Assembly (NCBI GenBank): GCA_003116995.1
Contig: BDSL01000115.1
Coordinates: 62,001 to 126,000 of the forward strand
DNA: 64,000 nt
Origin: Yamagishiella unicocca
Taxonomy: Eukaryota > Chlorophyta > Chlorophyceae > Chlamydomonadales > Volvocaceae
Reading direction: 5' to 3'
The translations under genes and the position numbers were made by a program. Below, one piece after another: positions 23,205 to 37,323 of the stretch. The notes under the pieces were generated by a model that ran no database searches, had not been told where the DNA came from, and saw only the letters and a program-made list of their open reading frames with translations. Position 1 is the first letter of the stretch. Each line of letters opens with the position of its first letter.

Positions 23205-24155
23205 GTGCGGCTCGGGGCCCAAGCAAGCGCACATGCCCTAGAGACATGTCCGCATCTTGGCCTCGTCAACGATCCTGGCCCCACCGCTGCTCCATGTTCG
23301 CGACCTCCGCCTCGCAGGCTGTGGCTGAGCTTCGCCGAGGCGCCCGAGATGGAGTTATCCATAACGCCCGTGCTGGGCAACCGCAAGCTGTGGGGGCTCC
23401 TCGCCATCGGCCGGGTGCGGGTGTGGGTCTGTGCAAAGGTGCGATCACCCGCAGCATCACACCTCCCTCCACCGGCACTCACGCACCACCTCAGTGGCGG
23501 GCACTGCTCCAGGGGGCGTCTCTATGGCACCCATGGCGCTCCGTACTCCTGTTCCTACACCACGACAGCAATCGAGGATGAGGAGGGAAGGCGGAAGACG
23601 GTTTCATACAGGACGGTTTTCTCCCTGTATAATTCAATAGTATGGCGCCGACTACTGCGACGGTGGCGTGATGGCAACATCGATGGCAGGGCGTCAACAC
23701 GGTACGTCACGGACCGTACCGTCGGCGGCGCGTCGTCGCTATACTGGCCCGGCGGCGTGGTGGACGCCTCTATCTGCGTTCTGGATCCTGGCAGGGCGCC
23801 GCCGGTTGGCAGCGGCGGGCAGCAGATTTTGGCGCAGCTGCCGCGGGTTGTGGCACCGGGGCACCGCGTGGCTCGTTCACTGTGTCACTGTACAGCAGCA
23901 GCGGGCAGCACAGGAGCATCACCAGCAGCAGCCGCAGCGCCCACAGGCACATGGGCAGGCAGGCGCAGTCGCACCCAGGACCGTATCAGCGGCTGGCCAG
24001 CCCTACCTTCTGGCGGCGTGCTTCCTTACTCCTGGTATCCAGGAACGAAGGAGCGCAGGGCGAAGGCGGTGGGAAGCAGCAGGGACCTAGCGGCCGCGAA
24101 GGCGCTGAAGGCGGGGCCGCGACACGGGGGGGCTCAAAGCAGGGCCGGTGCATAG
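23205..24155 (+). other. Chimeric 316-codon frame across unit 1/unit 2 junction
   Basis: Deletion of segment D joins the end of segment C (containing LSFAEAPEMELSITPVLG) in frame to the start of segment A (IEDEEGRRKTV...). The resulting frame is open for 316 codons but reads through the probable intron that begins after WVCAK. It exists only where segment D is missing. I see no promoter or splice support, so I treat it as a fortuitous fusion frame. Confidence 0.4.
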
Positions 24156-25675
24156 CACTTCCCGAGGAGGAGGAGGAAGCAGGACCCAGTCCGTAAGAAG
24201 CAGGCATTGGAGGCCGAAGGCGAGGGGCCGGACTGGCACGGCGCTGTTGCTGTGGTTGCTGAGGGGGGCAGGGCAACGTTGGTGGCAGCGGGGATGGCGT
24301 AAATACCGGCTACGCGACATGGATAGGGTAGCTGGCACATTGGCTTCGGACACCTAGGAGTCGCATGCTGGAGCACTAGGATGGACGACCGATAAACCTT
24401 CGCAGGCGGCACTTCATCGGTGATTGAAAGGAAGGGACAGAAACGAATGTGCGGTAACGTGCAGCGCGTAAGACGGAGGAACTGGTTGGCGGAATAATGG
24501 GACGCGATGAGGCGAGATGCAACGTAGCCCATCGCAGTCTCCGTCCCAGCCCGGATACCGATTGGTATCGTGGGGACGTGGTATGTTACCTAGCGGCATT
24601 AGCGAGCTTGAAGAGGGTGAGGCGCGGCCGATTGCTGGTGGCGGAGCCAATGGTCGGGGGGCACTGGGGCCCGGCGGCGTGGCCAGGTGACGGCGATGAG
24701 CGGCCATTTTGTCATGGCGGCCGAGAGGGTCGAAGTGCGACGACGGTAACGGGAGGAGCAGCGTGATGGCACAAGACGTGCACCGCCTCATCGTTGTTTC
24801 GCGTTCGTCCGTGCGCTGCAAGGTGGTCGGTCGCGACCCTGTCGCTACAACACCTGCACACCGCCGGTCTAGCCTTTATTTGGGAATCTGTGTTTCCATG
24901 ACATTAATTTTACAACGTATCCATGGCGACGAGCGAGCCCGTTAGTGTGCGTCGAACCAGATTTCCTAACGCTCCTCCGTTGGGACTCCCAACAGCAGGT
25001 TTGGGAGAGTGTACGGCAGCCATGGGATGCATGGGGTTAACGGTGCTTCAGGTTTATTTGCGTAGGCGGAATGGACAGTCTTTCTTGCAGTGTTTTCGGT
25101 ATGGTAATAATGTCTTTCATTGCCGAGTGAGTGACAGCCACCCTGCTGGTTGTTGTAACGGTTGCTGGTGGTGTGAGGCGCCTCATAAAACGAAGGATCG
25201 CCATTTCCCTTGCAGCTTTCGGTGTTATCTGACTGCTAGGTTGGCGAAGGTTGCATACAACATATACACGTTTACGCGTCTCAGCTTCCGGGTGGTCGCC
25301 GTTGCCGCTGTTTGTGCTCTGGACCCACGTTCGGGTTTTCTGTAGTCTCGCCTGGATGGGTGATCCTGTGTCTCCGTCAGTGTCCGGCAATGTGTCCGAT
25401 AGCGCTGCCTTCGGGTCTGGAGCCCACTGTAACATGTAGTTATTACTGATGGTATGTCTTGGTCCCGCGATTGATGAAGGGTCTCATTAGGTCCTTGCCG
25501 GGTGGTTCTCTGTGTTTTCCTCTTTTCCCTCCTCGGTTTGTTTGGGTGTGGGACTCGCCTGGGATCTCAGGTGGAAGGTTATTGTTCGGCTTGCAGTGGC
25601 GTTCTGCTGTTCTCTGCGGGACGAGGGTTTGCTCTGCTGGCTGCAGTTGGCGTATTGGGCCATCTGGGCTGCTGC

Positions 25676-26092
25676 GTGTTGTACCCCCAGTCCTTATGGG
25701 TGGTAGAGATAACTACCGGTTGGGCGAAGTGCCATAGATAAGCCAGAGCGAAGGGCTCCACTGGAGGGCGGTCGTACAGCACGACCGGTGAACCCGCTAC
25801 AGTCAGCGACAGGCGAAGACCGCTAGATATCAACCGATAGACAAGTAAGACGGAAGTCAAGGAGACTTCTACCAGTGACCAGTGTCACGGCAACGCAAAG
25901 GTGCGAAGCCCCGTGGGTCGACGTTCAGAAACGTCGAACCACAAGTAAGCTGCAGTTAAGTTCGTTACGGCCAGATAAGGCTCCGGTCGGCAAGAGTAAG
26001 TAAGGTTAAGTGACGTAAGGATAAGTAAGAGGAAGTAAGTAGCGAGGAGGCAAGGGAGACTGACAGGCCCAACTGGTACCGGAATACAACAC
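25676..26092 (+). mobile_element. 417-bp TIR element (unit 2)
   Basis: Same insertion, same TGC flanks and same length as in unit 1. It was inherited by amplification of the unit, not by independent insertion. Confidence 0.75.
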
Positions 26093-27062
26093 TGCCCCCT
26101 GGGTGGTTATTGCCGCTGTTCGGAGTCCTCCCCGCGGAGGTCAACGTACGGGTATGTATTGTGCCGTACACTTCGCACTAAACCATTCCCGACCGAGGAC
26201 TGCTCCTTCGTCCCCGGATCGCCCGTTTGCCCCTACCTGGACTGCCCGGCGTCCTCATCGACCAAGCAATGCTTAAGAGGAAATGGCGTTGATAAACACC
26301 GTACGTCATCCTGTCGCGAAGTTCGAGTCCCCTCCCACCTTATTTCCAAGAGGCGCTTGCCCAGTCCAACCCTTGCACCTCATGATCCTGGTCATAACCC
26401 ACTTGTATCGACCACGATGCTGCCCTTGGATCTGCCAGCTGCACGGTGGCTCTACGTAAGGACCGACTCACGCGACAGCTGCAGGGTATCCCACGTGCTG
26501 CCTCGGAGCATATAGCCCACACTCAATTGCGCCCCCCAAAGCTGTCGAAACCGGTTGGTACGGTACGGCACGCCATGTCGCTAGCGTGTCATGCCCATCC
26601 TCCGCCTCACGCACCTCATAGCTTGAGTTCACAATCCAGTCGCTGCTCCCACCGTCCCCAGCGTCCCTGCAACCTGCTTGCACAGGGAATGTGCAAGGCC
26701 CATGGCAGCACTACCGGTGTACAGGGACGTGCTCGCGCACAGTGCCTCCCAAAGCAACGTGCGGTGGCCCTCTGTTTCTTCCCACCAGGACCACAGCTCA
26801 GCGCAGTTACCCAAACCGCGCGACTAACCCGTGTGGTGCACCGCTGCTGCACGATACCCGTCACGGCTGCTAGGTGCCACGCTCCGTCGCACCACTACGC
26901 ATCTGCTTGCTTCGCCTCCTCCAGCTTATGCAAGCAATGTCCAAAGCCACAGAGCGCGTGGAAGGTCCAGTGTCCTACACTGCGGTTGCGACCTTCCATC
27001 CCCCCCCGCTCACTGTTGCGCGGTCCACCATGGCGGCTGCCAGCCTGGTGAGGCGGCCAAGG

Positions 27063-27167
27063 TGACACGGCGACCAGCCTGCTGGCGAAGGCACGGCCAC
27101 GACAGGTAGGCCGCCTTCTCAGCCGGCTGCTGGTGGCACTTCAGGGGGCAATGCTGCCGTGCCGCAC
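27063..27167 (+). repeat. Satellite-related block (unit 2)
   Basis: Equivalent of 21,239-21,343 at a 5,824-bp offset. Confidence 0.65.
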
Positions 27168-29028
27168 TGAAGGCTTGTAGTACCAGGTAGAAAGTGTGAT
27201 GCGCGCAAAGGCGGCGTGAAATCGTTGTACCTCTAAGCGGGCATGCATCGCTGTACCTCTAAAGCGAACATACAGAGCATCCCACGGCGCCTGTGCATGG
27301 AATTTAGACATGCCTCCCGTCCCACCTGCTTCATATGTCCCTCGCGGCCGAAGCTGAAACGTCGACCAGCCTGGCACCGGAGACGCGGCCAGGGCAATTG
27401 CGCGCCCCACCCAGCTGACGTTTTCAGAATGCGATGCCGCACGGGGGTTTCGACCTGCCGTCCAATGCCCTCGCTCGGTTCGTCCTCGCCCCTCACAGCG
27501 CCCCCAACTCCCAGGTTTCTTCGCTGTCCCGCAGCCCCCACCTGCGGTTTCTTGTGTTCCAAGGCAAGGCGGCGACAGCCCCGCTCCAAGGCCCATGCGC
27601 TGAGTGTTCAAACCCAGAGCCCAGTAATTAGAGACGCATTTACACGTCGCATATTTTGCCGCAACGCCTCTCCCCAAGTAAGATAGCCTGCATGTCGTGA
27701 AGATGGTATCCTTATTGGCCGGACTTTGCCAAGGCGCAGCTCCCAGGCACATGAACGTCATCATCCGCACAGCCAATGAACAAGCTGAACCAGAGGCCGA
27801 AAACTACCCGTCGCAACACGTCAGGGTTTGAGAGCCCTTGCGACCTGTGCCTTCATAGTACCAATTTGAAGCTAGGCTTCGAAAGTGTGTGTATGGCCAT
27901 ACGGTTTAAGTGCGTACTTTGGCCATGAGTATGTCGCAGGGGTTTTGGCCGGCTCAACATGGCTCCAGAACCTCGTTGAAACACAGGGATTGCATACCCT
28001 CTCACAGCGTCACAGGGACAGGCCCTCTATATGGATGGAATGTAAACCATAACGTAGGCAACTGGGCGTGTTGCTGTTCTTTGGCAGCCTCCACATGCAT
28101 CTTGGTATCTGGAAAGATAAGCGCTCCACGGTGGTCGAAGCAGCTGCCTGCTCCTATCTTTTTAACAACTAATGGACGTTGGCTGCATCCAATGCTCGCC
28201 TGCCATGCAAACCTGCCGTCGGAACGCAACGACGCCACAACCGAATTTTTGAAAATGGAAGCCGCGGGTGGCGCAGACGCTGGTGAGTCGTTGTGACATA
28301 AGTTTTTCCCGTCGTTATCCGTAGCGAAGCTGAGGTAGCCTTCTCCCTAACCGTGTGCTTTTAAACGAAGCGGTCCCCGTTTCACACGGCATGCTCAAGT
28401 GCTGCCTCTTGAGTAATATTACGCGCAATTCATAGACGCACGTACTCGTGCATATTATCTGTGTGCGCGCAAAGCACCAAAGTCCACCCCTGTCTGCCCT
28501 CCGTTTGTTTCTGCAGGCGCAGCGGATGGCCGTGGCCCTGGCGTCGCGGCAGCTGCTGGTGAGCTTGCTTGCTGTTGTCGCGTCTCCCTGGCTTGTTGGG
28601 GGCATCACTTGCACTGGGGCTAGCCTGCTGTATGGTTCGGGCCGTCTTTTTCGGCCACGCAGCTGCGGGCTGTGCGCCCAGGTTGCTTGCCACATTGTTA
28701 GTAGGGGATTCTTGGGTGCTGTGTTGCGGAAGGGTCGTTGCATTCCGCATTCGTGTTCGTAGTTATGTACACAGTCTCCACTCCCCTGACGTCCAGGTGG
28801 TGGTGCGGGCGGCGTGGTGGCCTGTGGCTGAGCAGAGCTGGAGTGACCCCCCGTATGAGACACTTGATTGGTAAGCGTGCAGCGCCTGCGTCATTCAGCA
28901 CACAACTGCAGGGGGCATCAAGCTGTCGGGTCTGTTGACCCAGGAACACCCAGCACCGGTTGCTTAGTGCTGCCCACTGTCATGTCGCCGGAGTTTTTGA
29001 CCCAGGAGCACCTTTCCTGGCGTAGCTG

Positions 29029-29979
29029 GTGCGGCTCGGGGCCCAAGCAAGCGCACATGCCCTAGAGACATGTCCGCATCTTGGCCTCGTCAACGATCCT
29101 GGCCCCACCGCTGCTCCATGTTCGCGACCTCCGCCTCGCAGGCTGTGGCTGAGCTTCGCCGAGGCGCCCGAGATGGAGTTATCCATAACGCCCGTGCTGG
29201 GCAACCGCAAGCTGTGGGGGCTCCTCGCCATCGGCCGGGTGCGGGTGTGGGTCTGTGCAAAGGTGCGATCACCCGCAGCATCACACCTCCCTCCACCGGC
29301 ACTCACGCACCACCTCAGTGGCGGGCACTGCTCCAGGGGGCGTCTCTATGGCACCCATGGCGCTCCGTACTCCTGTTCCTACACCACGACAGCAATCGAG
29401 GATGAGGAGGGAAGGCGGAAGACGGTTTCATACAGGACGGTTTTCTCCCTGTATAATTCAATAGTATGGCGCCGACTACTGCGACGGTGGCGTGATGGCA
29501 ACATCGATGGCAGGGCGTCAACACGGTACGTCACGGACCGTACCGTCGGCGGCGCGTCGTCGCTATACTGGCCCGGCGGCGTGGTGGACGCCTCTATCTG
29601 CGTTCTGGATCCTGGCAGGGCGCCGCCGGTTGGCAGCGGCGGGCAGCAGATTTTGGCGCAGCTGCCGCGGGTTGTGGCACCGGGGCACCGCGTGGCTCGT
29701 TCACTGTGTCACTGTACAGCAGCAGCGGGCAGCACAGGAGCATCACCAGCAGCAGCCGCAGCGCCCACAGGCACATGGGCAGGCAGGCGCAGTCGCACCC
29801 AGGACCGTATCAGCGGCTGGCCAGCCCTACCTTCTGGCGGCGTGCTTCCTTACTCCTGGTATCCAGGAACGAAGGAGCGCAGGGCGAAGGCGGTGGGAAG
29901 CAGCAGGGACCTAGCGGCCGCGAAGGCGCTGAAGGCGGGGCCGCGACACGGGGGGGCTCAAAGCAGGGCCGGTGCATAG
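29029..29979 (+). other. Chimeric 316-codon frame across unit 2/unit 3 junction
   Basis: Identical to the frame at 23,205-24,155. Confidence 0.4.
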
Positions 29980-31499
29980 CACTTCCCGAGGAGGAGGAGG
30001 AAGCAGGACCCAGTCCGTAAGAAGCAGGCATTGGAGGCCGAAGGCGAGGGGCCGGACTGGCACGGCGCTGTTGCTGTGGTTGCTGAGGGGGGCAGGGCAA
30101 CGTTGGTGGCAGCGGGGATGGCGTAAATACCGGCTACGCGACATGGATAGGGTAGCTGGCACATTGGCTTCGGACACCTAGGAGTCGCATGCTGGAGCAC
30201 TAGGATGGACGACCGATAAACCTTCGCAGGCGGCACTTCATCGGTGATTGAAAGGAAGGGACAGAAACGAATGTGCGGTAACGTGCAGCGCGTAAGACGG
30301 AGGAACTGGTTGGCGGAATAATGGGACGCGATGAGGCGAGATGCAACGTAGCCCATCGCAGTCTCCGTCCCAGCCCGGATACCGATTGGTATCGTGGGGA
30401 CGTGGTATGTTACCTAGCGGCATTAGCGAGCTTGAAGAGGGTGAGGCGCGGCCGATTGCTGGTGGCGGAGCCAATGGTCGGGGGGCACTGGGGCCCGGCG
30501 GCGTGGCCAGGTGACGGCGATGAGCGGCCATTTTGTCATGGCGGCCGAGAGGGTCGAAGTGCGACGACGGTAACGGGAGGAGCAGCGTGATGGCACAAGA
30601 CGTGCACCGCCTCATCGTTGTTTCGCGTTCGTCCGTGCGCTGCAAGGTGGTCGGTCGCGACCCTGTCGCTACAACACCTGCACACCGCCGGTCTAGCCTT
30701 TATTTGGGAATCTGTGTTTCCATGACATTAATTTTACAACGTATCCATGGCGACGAGCGAGCCCGTTAGTGTGCGTCGAACCAGATTTCCTAACGCTCCT
30801 CCGTTGGGACTCCCAACAGCAGGTTTGGGAGAGTGTACGGCAGCCATGGGATGCATGGGGTTAACGGTGCTTCAGGTTTATTTGCGTAGGCGGAATGGAC
30901 AGTCTTTCTTGCAGTGTTTTCGGTATGGTAATAATGTCTTTCATTGCCGAGTGAGTGACAGCCACCCTGCTGGTTGTTGTAACGGTTGCTGGTGGTGTGA
31001 GGCGCCTCATAAAACGAAGGATCGCCATTTCCCTTGCAGCTTTCGGTGTTATCTGACTGCTAGGTTGGCGAAGGTTGCATACAACATATACACGTTTACG
31101 CGTCTCAGCTTCCGGGTGGTCGCCGTTGCCGCTGTTTGTGCTCTGGACCCACGTTCGGGTTTTCTGTAGTCTCGCCTGGATGGGTGATCCTGTGTCTCCG
31201 TCAGTGTCCGGCAATGTGTCCGATAGCGCTGCCTTCGGGTCTGGAGCCCACTGTAACATGTAGTTATTACTGATGGTATGTCTTGGTCCCGCGATTGATG
31301 AAGGGTCTCATTAGGTCCTTGCCGGGTGGTTCTCTGTGTTTTCCTCTTTTCCCTCCTCGGTTTGTTTGGGTGTGGGACTCGCCTGGGATCTCAGGTGGAA
31401 GGTTATTGTTCGGCTTGCAGTGGCGTTCTGCTGTTCTCTGCGGGACGAGGGTTTGCTCTGCTGGCTGCAGTTGGCGTATTGGGCCATCTGGGCTGCTGC

Positions 31500-31916
31500 G
31501 TGTTGTACCCCCAGTCCTTATGGGTGGTAGAGATAACTACCGGTTGGGCGAAGTGCCATAGATAAGCCAGAGCGAAGGGCTCCACTGGAGGGCGGTCGTA
31601 CAGCACGACCGGTGAACCCGCTACAGTCAGCGACAGGCGAAGACCGCTAGATATCAACCGATAGACAAGTAAGACGGAAGTCAAGGAGACTTCTACCAGT
31701 GACCAGTGTCACGGCAACGCAAAGGTGCGAAGCCCCGTGGGTCGACGTTCAGAAACGTCGAACCACAAGTAAGCTGCAGTTAAGTTCGTTACGGCCAGAT
31801 AAGGCTCCGGTCGGCAAGAGTAAGTAAGGTTAAGTGACGTAAGGATAAGTAAGAGGAAGTAAGTAGCGAGGAGGCAAGGGAGACTGACAGGCCCAACTGG
31901 TACCGGAATACAACAC
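31500..31916 (+). mobile_element. 417-bp TIR element (unit 3)
   Basis: Same element, flanks and position in the unit as 19,853-20,269. Confidence 0.75.
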
Positions 31917-32886
31917 TGCCCCCTGGGTGGTTATTGCCGCTGTTCGGAGTCCTCCCCGCGGAGGTCAACGTACGGGTATGTATTGTGCCGTACACTTCGC
32001 ACTAAACCATTCCCGACCGAGGACTGCTCCTTCGTCCCCGGATCGCCCGTTTGCCCCTACCTGGACTGCCCGGCGTCCTCATCGACCAAGCAATGCTTAA
32101 GAGGAAATGGCGTTGATAAACACCGTACGTCATCCTGTCGCGAAGTTCGAGTCCCCTCCCACCTTATTTCCAAGAGGCGCTTGCCCAGTCCAACCCTTGC
32201 ACCTCATGATCCTGGTCATAACCCACTTGTATCGACCACGATGCTGCCCTTGGATCTGCCAGCTGCACGGTGGCTCTACGTAAGGACCGACTCACGCGAC
32301 AGCTGCAGGGTATCCCACGTGCTGCCTCGGAGCATATAGCCCACACTCAATTGCGCCCCCCAAAGCTGTCGAAACCGGTTGGTACGGTACGGCACGCCAT
32401 GTCGCTAGCGTGTCATGCCCATCCTCCGCCTCACGCACCTCATAGCTTGAGTTCACAATCCAGTCGCTGCTCCCACCGTCCCCAGCGTCCCTGCAACCTG
32501 CTTGCACAGGGAATGTGCAAGGCCCATGGCAGCACTACCGGTGTACAGGGACGTGCTCGCGCACAGTGCCTCCCAAAGCAACGTGCGGTGGCCCTCTGTT
32601 TCTTCCCACCAGGACCACAGCTCAGCGCAGTTACCCAAACCGCGCGACTAACCCGTGTGGTGCACCGCTGCTGCACGATACCCGTCACGGCTGCTAGGTG
32701 CCACGCTCCGTCGCACCACTACGCATCTGCTTGCTTCGCCTCCTCCAGCTTATGCAAGCAATGTCCAAAGCCACAGAGCGCGTGGAAGGTCCAGTGTCCT
32801 ACACTGCGGTTGCGACCTTCCATCCCCCCCCGCTCACTGTTGCGCGGTCCACCATGGCGGCTGCCAGCCTGGTGAGGCGGCCAAGG

Positions 32887-32991
32887 TGACACGGCGACCA
32901 GCCTGCTGGCGAAGGCACGGCCACGACAGGTAGGCCGCCTTCTCAGCCGGCTGCTGGTGGCACTTCAGGGGGCAATGCTGCCGTGCCGCAC
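32887..32991 (+). repeat. Satellite-related block (unit 3)
   Basis: Equivalent of 21,239-21,343. Confidence 0.65.
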
Positions 32992-34852
32992 TGAAGGCTT
33001 GTAGTACCAGGTAGAAAGTGTGATGCGCGCAAAGGCGGCGTGAAATCGTTGTACCTCTAAGCGGGCATGCATCGCTGTACCTCTAAAGCGAACATACAGA
33101 GCATCCCACGGCGCCTGTGCATGGAATTTAGACATGCCTCCCGTCCCACCTGCTTCATATGTCCCTCGCGGCCGAAGCTGAAACGTCGACCAGCCTGGCA
33201 CCGGAGACGCGGCCAGGGCAATTGCGCGCCCCACCCAGCTGACGTTTTCAGAATGCGATGCCGCACGGGGGTTTCGACCTGCCGTCCAATGCCCTCGCTC
33301 GGTTCGTCCTCGCCCCTCACAGCGCCCCCAACTCCCAGGTTTCTTCGCTGTCCCGCAGCCCCCACCTGCGGTTTCTTGTGTTCCAAGGCAAGGCGGCGAC
33401 AGCCCCGCTCCAAGGCCCATGCGCTGAGTGTTCAAACCCAGAGCCCAGTAATTAGAGACGCATTTACACGTCGCATATTTTGCCGCAACGCCTCTCCCCA
33501 AGTAAGATAGCCTGCATGTCGTGAAGATGGTATCCTTATTGGCCGGACTTTGCCAAGGCGCAGCTCCCAGGCACATGAACGTCATCATCCGCACAGCCAA
33601 TGAACAAGCTGAACCAGAGGCCGAAAACTACCCGTCGCAACACGTCAGGGTTTGAGAGCCCTTGCGACCTGTGCCTTCATAGTACCAATTTGAAGCTAGG
33701 CTTCGAAAGTGTGTGTATGGCCATACGGTTTAAGTGCGTACTTTGGCCATGAGTATGTCGCAGGGGTTTTGGCCGGCTCAACATGGCTCCAGAACCTCGT
33801 TGAAACACAGGGATTGCATACCCTCTCACAGCGTCACAGGGACAGGCCCTCTATATGGATGGAATGTAAACCATAACGTAGGCAACTGGGCGTGTTGCTG
33901 TTCTTTGGCAGCCTCCACATGCATCTTGGTATCTGGAAAGATAAGCGCTCCACGGTGGTCGAAGCAGCTGCCTGCTCCTATCTTTTTAACAACTAATGGA
34001 CGTTGGCTGCATCCAATGCTCGCCTGCCATGCAAACCTGCCGTCGGAACGCAACGACGCCACAACCGAATTTTTGAAAATGGAAGCCGCGGGTGGCGCAG
34101 ACGCTGGTGAGTCGTTGTGACATAAGTTTTTCCCGTCGTTATCCGTAGCGAAGCTGAGGTAGCCTTCTCCCTAACCGTGTGCTTTTAAACGAAGCGGTCC
34201 CCGTTTCACACGGCATGCTCAAGTGCTGCCTCTTGAGTAATATTACGCGCAATTCATAGACGCACGTACTCGTGCATATTATCTGTGTGCGCGCAAAGCA
34301 CCAAAGTCCACCCCTGTCTGCCCTCCGTTTGTTTCTGCAGGCGCAGCGGATGGCCGTGGCCCTGGCGTCGCGGCAGCTGCTGGTGAGCTTGCTTGCTGTT
34401 GTCGCGTCTCCCTGGCTTGTTGGGGGCATCACTTGCACTGGGGCTAGCCTGCTGTATGGTTCGGGCCGTCTTTTTCGGCCACGCAGCTGCGGGCTGTGCG
34501 CCCAGGTTGCTTGCCACATTGTTAGTAGGGGATTCTTGGGTGCTGTGTTGCGGAAGGGTCGTTGCATTCCGCATTCGTGTTCGTAGTTATGTACACAGTC
34601 TCCACTCCCCTGACGTCCAGGTGGTGGTGCGGGCGGCGTGGTGGCCTGTGGCTGAGCAGAGCTGGAGTGACCCCCCGTATGAGACACTTGATTGGTAAGC
34701 GTGCAGCGCCTGCGTCATTCAGCACACAACTGCAGGGGGCATCAAGCTGTCGGGTCTGTTGACCCAGGAACACCCAGCACCGGTTGCTTAGTGCTGCCCA
34801 CTGTCATGTCGCCGGAGTTTTTGACCCAGGAGCACCTTTCCTGGCGTAGCTG

Positions 34853-35803
34853 GTGCGGCTCGGGGCCCAAGCAAGCGCACATGCCCTAGAGACATGTCCG
34901 CATCTTGGCCTCGTCAACGATCCTGGCCCCACCGCTGCTCCATGTTCGCGACCTCCGCCTCGCAGGCTGTGGCTGAGCTTCGCCGAGGCGCCCGAGATGG
35001 AGTTATCCATAACGCCCGTGCTGGGCAACCGCAAGCTGTGGGGGCTCCTCGCCATCGGCCGGGTGCGGGTGTGGGTCTGTGCAAAGGTGCGATCACCCGC
35101 AGCATCACACCTCCCTCCACCGGCACTCACGCACCACCTCAGTGGCGGGCACTGCTCCAGGGGGCGTCTCTATGGCACCCATGGCGCTCCGTACTCCTGT
35201 TCCTACACCACGACAGCAATCGAGGATGAGGAGGGAAGGCGGAAGACGGTTTCATACAGGACGGTTTTCTCCCTGTATAATTCAATAGTATGGCGCCGAC
35301 TACTGCGACGGTGGCGTGATGGCAACATCGATGGCAGGGCGTCAACACGGTACGTCACGGACCGTACCGTCGGCGGCGCGTCGTCGCTATACTGGCCCGG
35401 CGGCGTGGTGGACGCCTCTATCTGCGTTCTGGATCCTGGCAGGGCGCCGCCGGTTGGCAGCGGCGGGCAGCAGATTTTGGCGCAGCTGCCGCGGGTTGTG
35501 GCACCGGGGCACCGCGTGGCTCGTTCACTGTGTCACTGTACAGCAGCAGCGGGCAGCACAGGAGCATCACCAGCAGCAGCCGCAGCGCCCACAGGCACAT
35601 GGGCAGGCAGGCGCAGTCGCACCCAGGACCGTATCAGCGGCTGGCCAGCCCTACCTTCTGGCGGCGTGCTTCCTTACTCCTGGTATCCAGGAACGAAGGA
35701 GCGCAGGGCGAAGGCGGTGGGAAGCAGCAGGGACCTAGCGGCCGCGAAGGCGCTGAAGGCGGGGCCGCGACACGGGGGGGCTCAAAGCAGGGCCGGTGCA
35801 TAG
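34853..35803 (+). other. Chimeric 316-codon frame across unit 3/unit 4 junction
   Basis: Identical to the frame at 23,205-24,155. The next junction (unit 4 to the terminal partial unit) lacks it because segment D is partly kept there. Confidence 0.4.
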
Positions 35804-37323
35804 CACTTCCCGAGGAGGAGGAGGAAGCAGGACCCAGTCCGTAAGAAGCAGGCATTGGAGGCCGAAGGCGAGGGGCCGGACTGGCACGGCGCTGTTGCTG
35901 TGGTTGCTGAGGGGGGCAGGGCAACGTTGGTGGCAGCGGGGATGGCGTAAATACCGGCTACGCGACATGGATAGGGTAGCTGGCACATTGGCTTCGGACA
36001 CCTAGGAGTCGCATGCTGGAGCACTAGGATGGACGACCGATAAACCTTCGCAGGCGGCACTTCATCGGTGATTGAAAGGAAGGGACAGAAACGAATGTGC
36101 GGTAACGTGCAGCGCGTAAGACGGAGGAACTGGTTGGCGGAATAATGGGACGCGATGAGGCGAGATGCAACGTAGCCCATCGCAGTCTCCGTCCCAGCCC
36201 GGATACCGATTGGTATCGTGGGGACGTGGTATGTTACCTAGCGGCATTAGCGAGCTTGAAGAGGGTGAGGCGCGGCCGATTGCTGGTGGCGGAGCCAATG
36301 GTCGGGGGGCACTGGGGCCCGGCGGCGTGGCCAGGTGACGGCGATGAGCGGCCATTTTGTCATGGCGGCCGAGAGGGTCGAAGTGCGACGACGGTAACGG
36401 GAGGAGCAGCGTGATGGCACAAGACGTGCACCGCCTCATCGTTGTTTCGCGTTCGTCCGTGCGCTGCAAGGTGGTCGGTCGCGACCCTGTCGCTACAACA
36501 CCTGCACACCGCCGGTCTAGCCTTTATTTGGGAATCTGTGTTTCCATGACATTTATTTTACAACGTATCCATGGCGACGAGCGAGCCCGTTAGTGTGCGT
36601 CGAACCAGATTTCCTAACGCTCCTCCGTTGGGACTCCCAACAGCAGGTTTGGGAGAGTGTACGGCAGCCATGGGATGCATGGGGTTAACGGTGCTTCAGG
36701 TTTATTTGCGTAGGCGGAATGGACAGTCTTTCTTGCAGTGTTTTCGGTATGGTAATAATGTCTTTCATTGCCGAGTGAGTGACAGCCACCCTGCTGGTTG
36801 TTGTAACGGTTGCTGGTGGTGTGAGGCGCCTCATAAAACGAAGGATCGCCATTTCCCTTGCAGCTTTCGGTGTTATCTGACTGCTAGGTTGGCGAAGGTT
36901 GCATACAACATATACACGTTTACGCGTCTCAGCTTCCGGGTGGTCGCCGTTGCCGCTGTTTGTGCTCTGGACCCACGTTCGGGTTTTCTGTAGTCTCGCC
37001 TGGATGGGTGATCCTGTGTCTCCGTCAGTGTCCGGCAATGTGTCCGATAGCGCTGCCTTCGGGTCTGGAGCCCACTGTAACATGTAGTTATTACTGATGG
37101 TATGTCTTGGTCCCGCGATTGATGAAGGGTCTCATTAGGTCCTTGCCGGGTGGTTCTCTGTGTTTTCCTCTTTTCCCTCCTCGGTTTGTTTGGGTGTGGG
37201 ACTCGCCTGGGATCTCAGGTGGAAGGTTATTGTTCGGCTTGCAGTGGCGTTCTGCTGTTCTCTGCGGGACGAGGGTTTGCTCTGCTGGCTGCAGTTGGCG
37301 TATTGGGCCATCTGGGCTGCTGC

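Larger units (their letters stand above)
17746..23568 (+). repeat. 5.8-kb macrosatellite unit 1 (5,823 bp)
   Basis: First full unit, starting at CAATCGAGGATGAGG. It differs from unit 2 at about ten positions (for example near 17,808, 18,163, 18,409, 18,767, 19,025 and 20,894, plus one base fewer in a C-run near 21,185). Layout is segment A (to ~20,305, with the 417-bp TIR element), segment B (20,306-21,102), a satellite-related block (21,239-21,343) and segment C with decayed exons (21,604-23,568). It is preceded directly by segment D, so the 5' end of its longest frame (17,091-18,332, 413 codons) lies in the old partial unit. Confidence 0.97.
23569..29392 (+). repeat. 5.8-kb macrosatellite unit 2 (5,824 bp)
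   Basis: Starts at CAATCGAGG as in unit 1. I find no difference from unit 3 on reading. It contains the same segments, TIR element and satellite-related block. Confidence 0.97.
29393..35216 (+). repeat. 5.8-kb macrosatellite unit 3 (5,824 bp)
   Basis: Appears identical to unit 2. The two units form the most homogenised core of the array. Confidence 0.97.
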
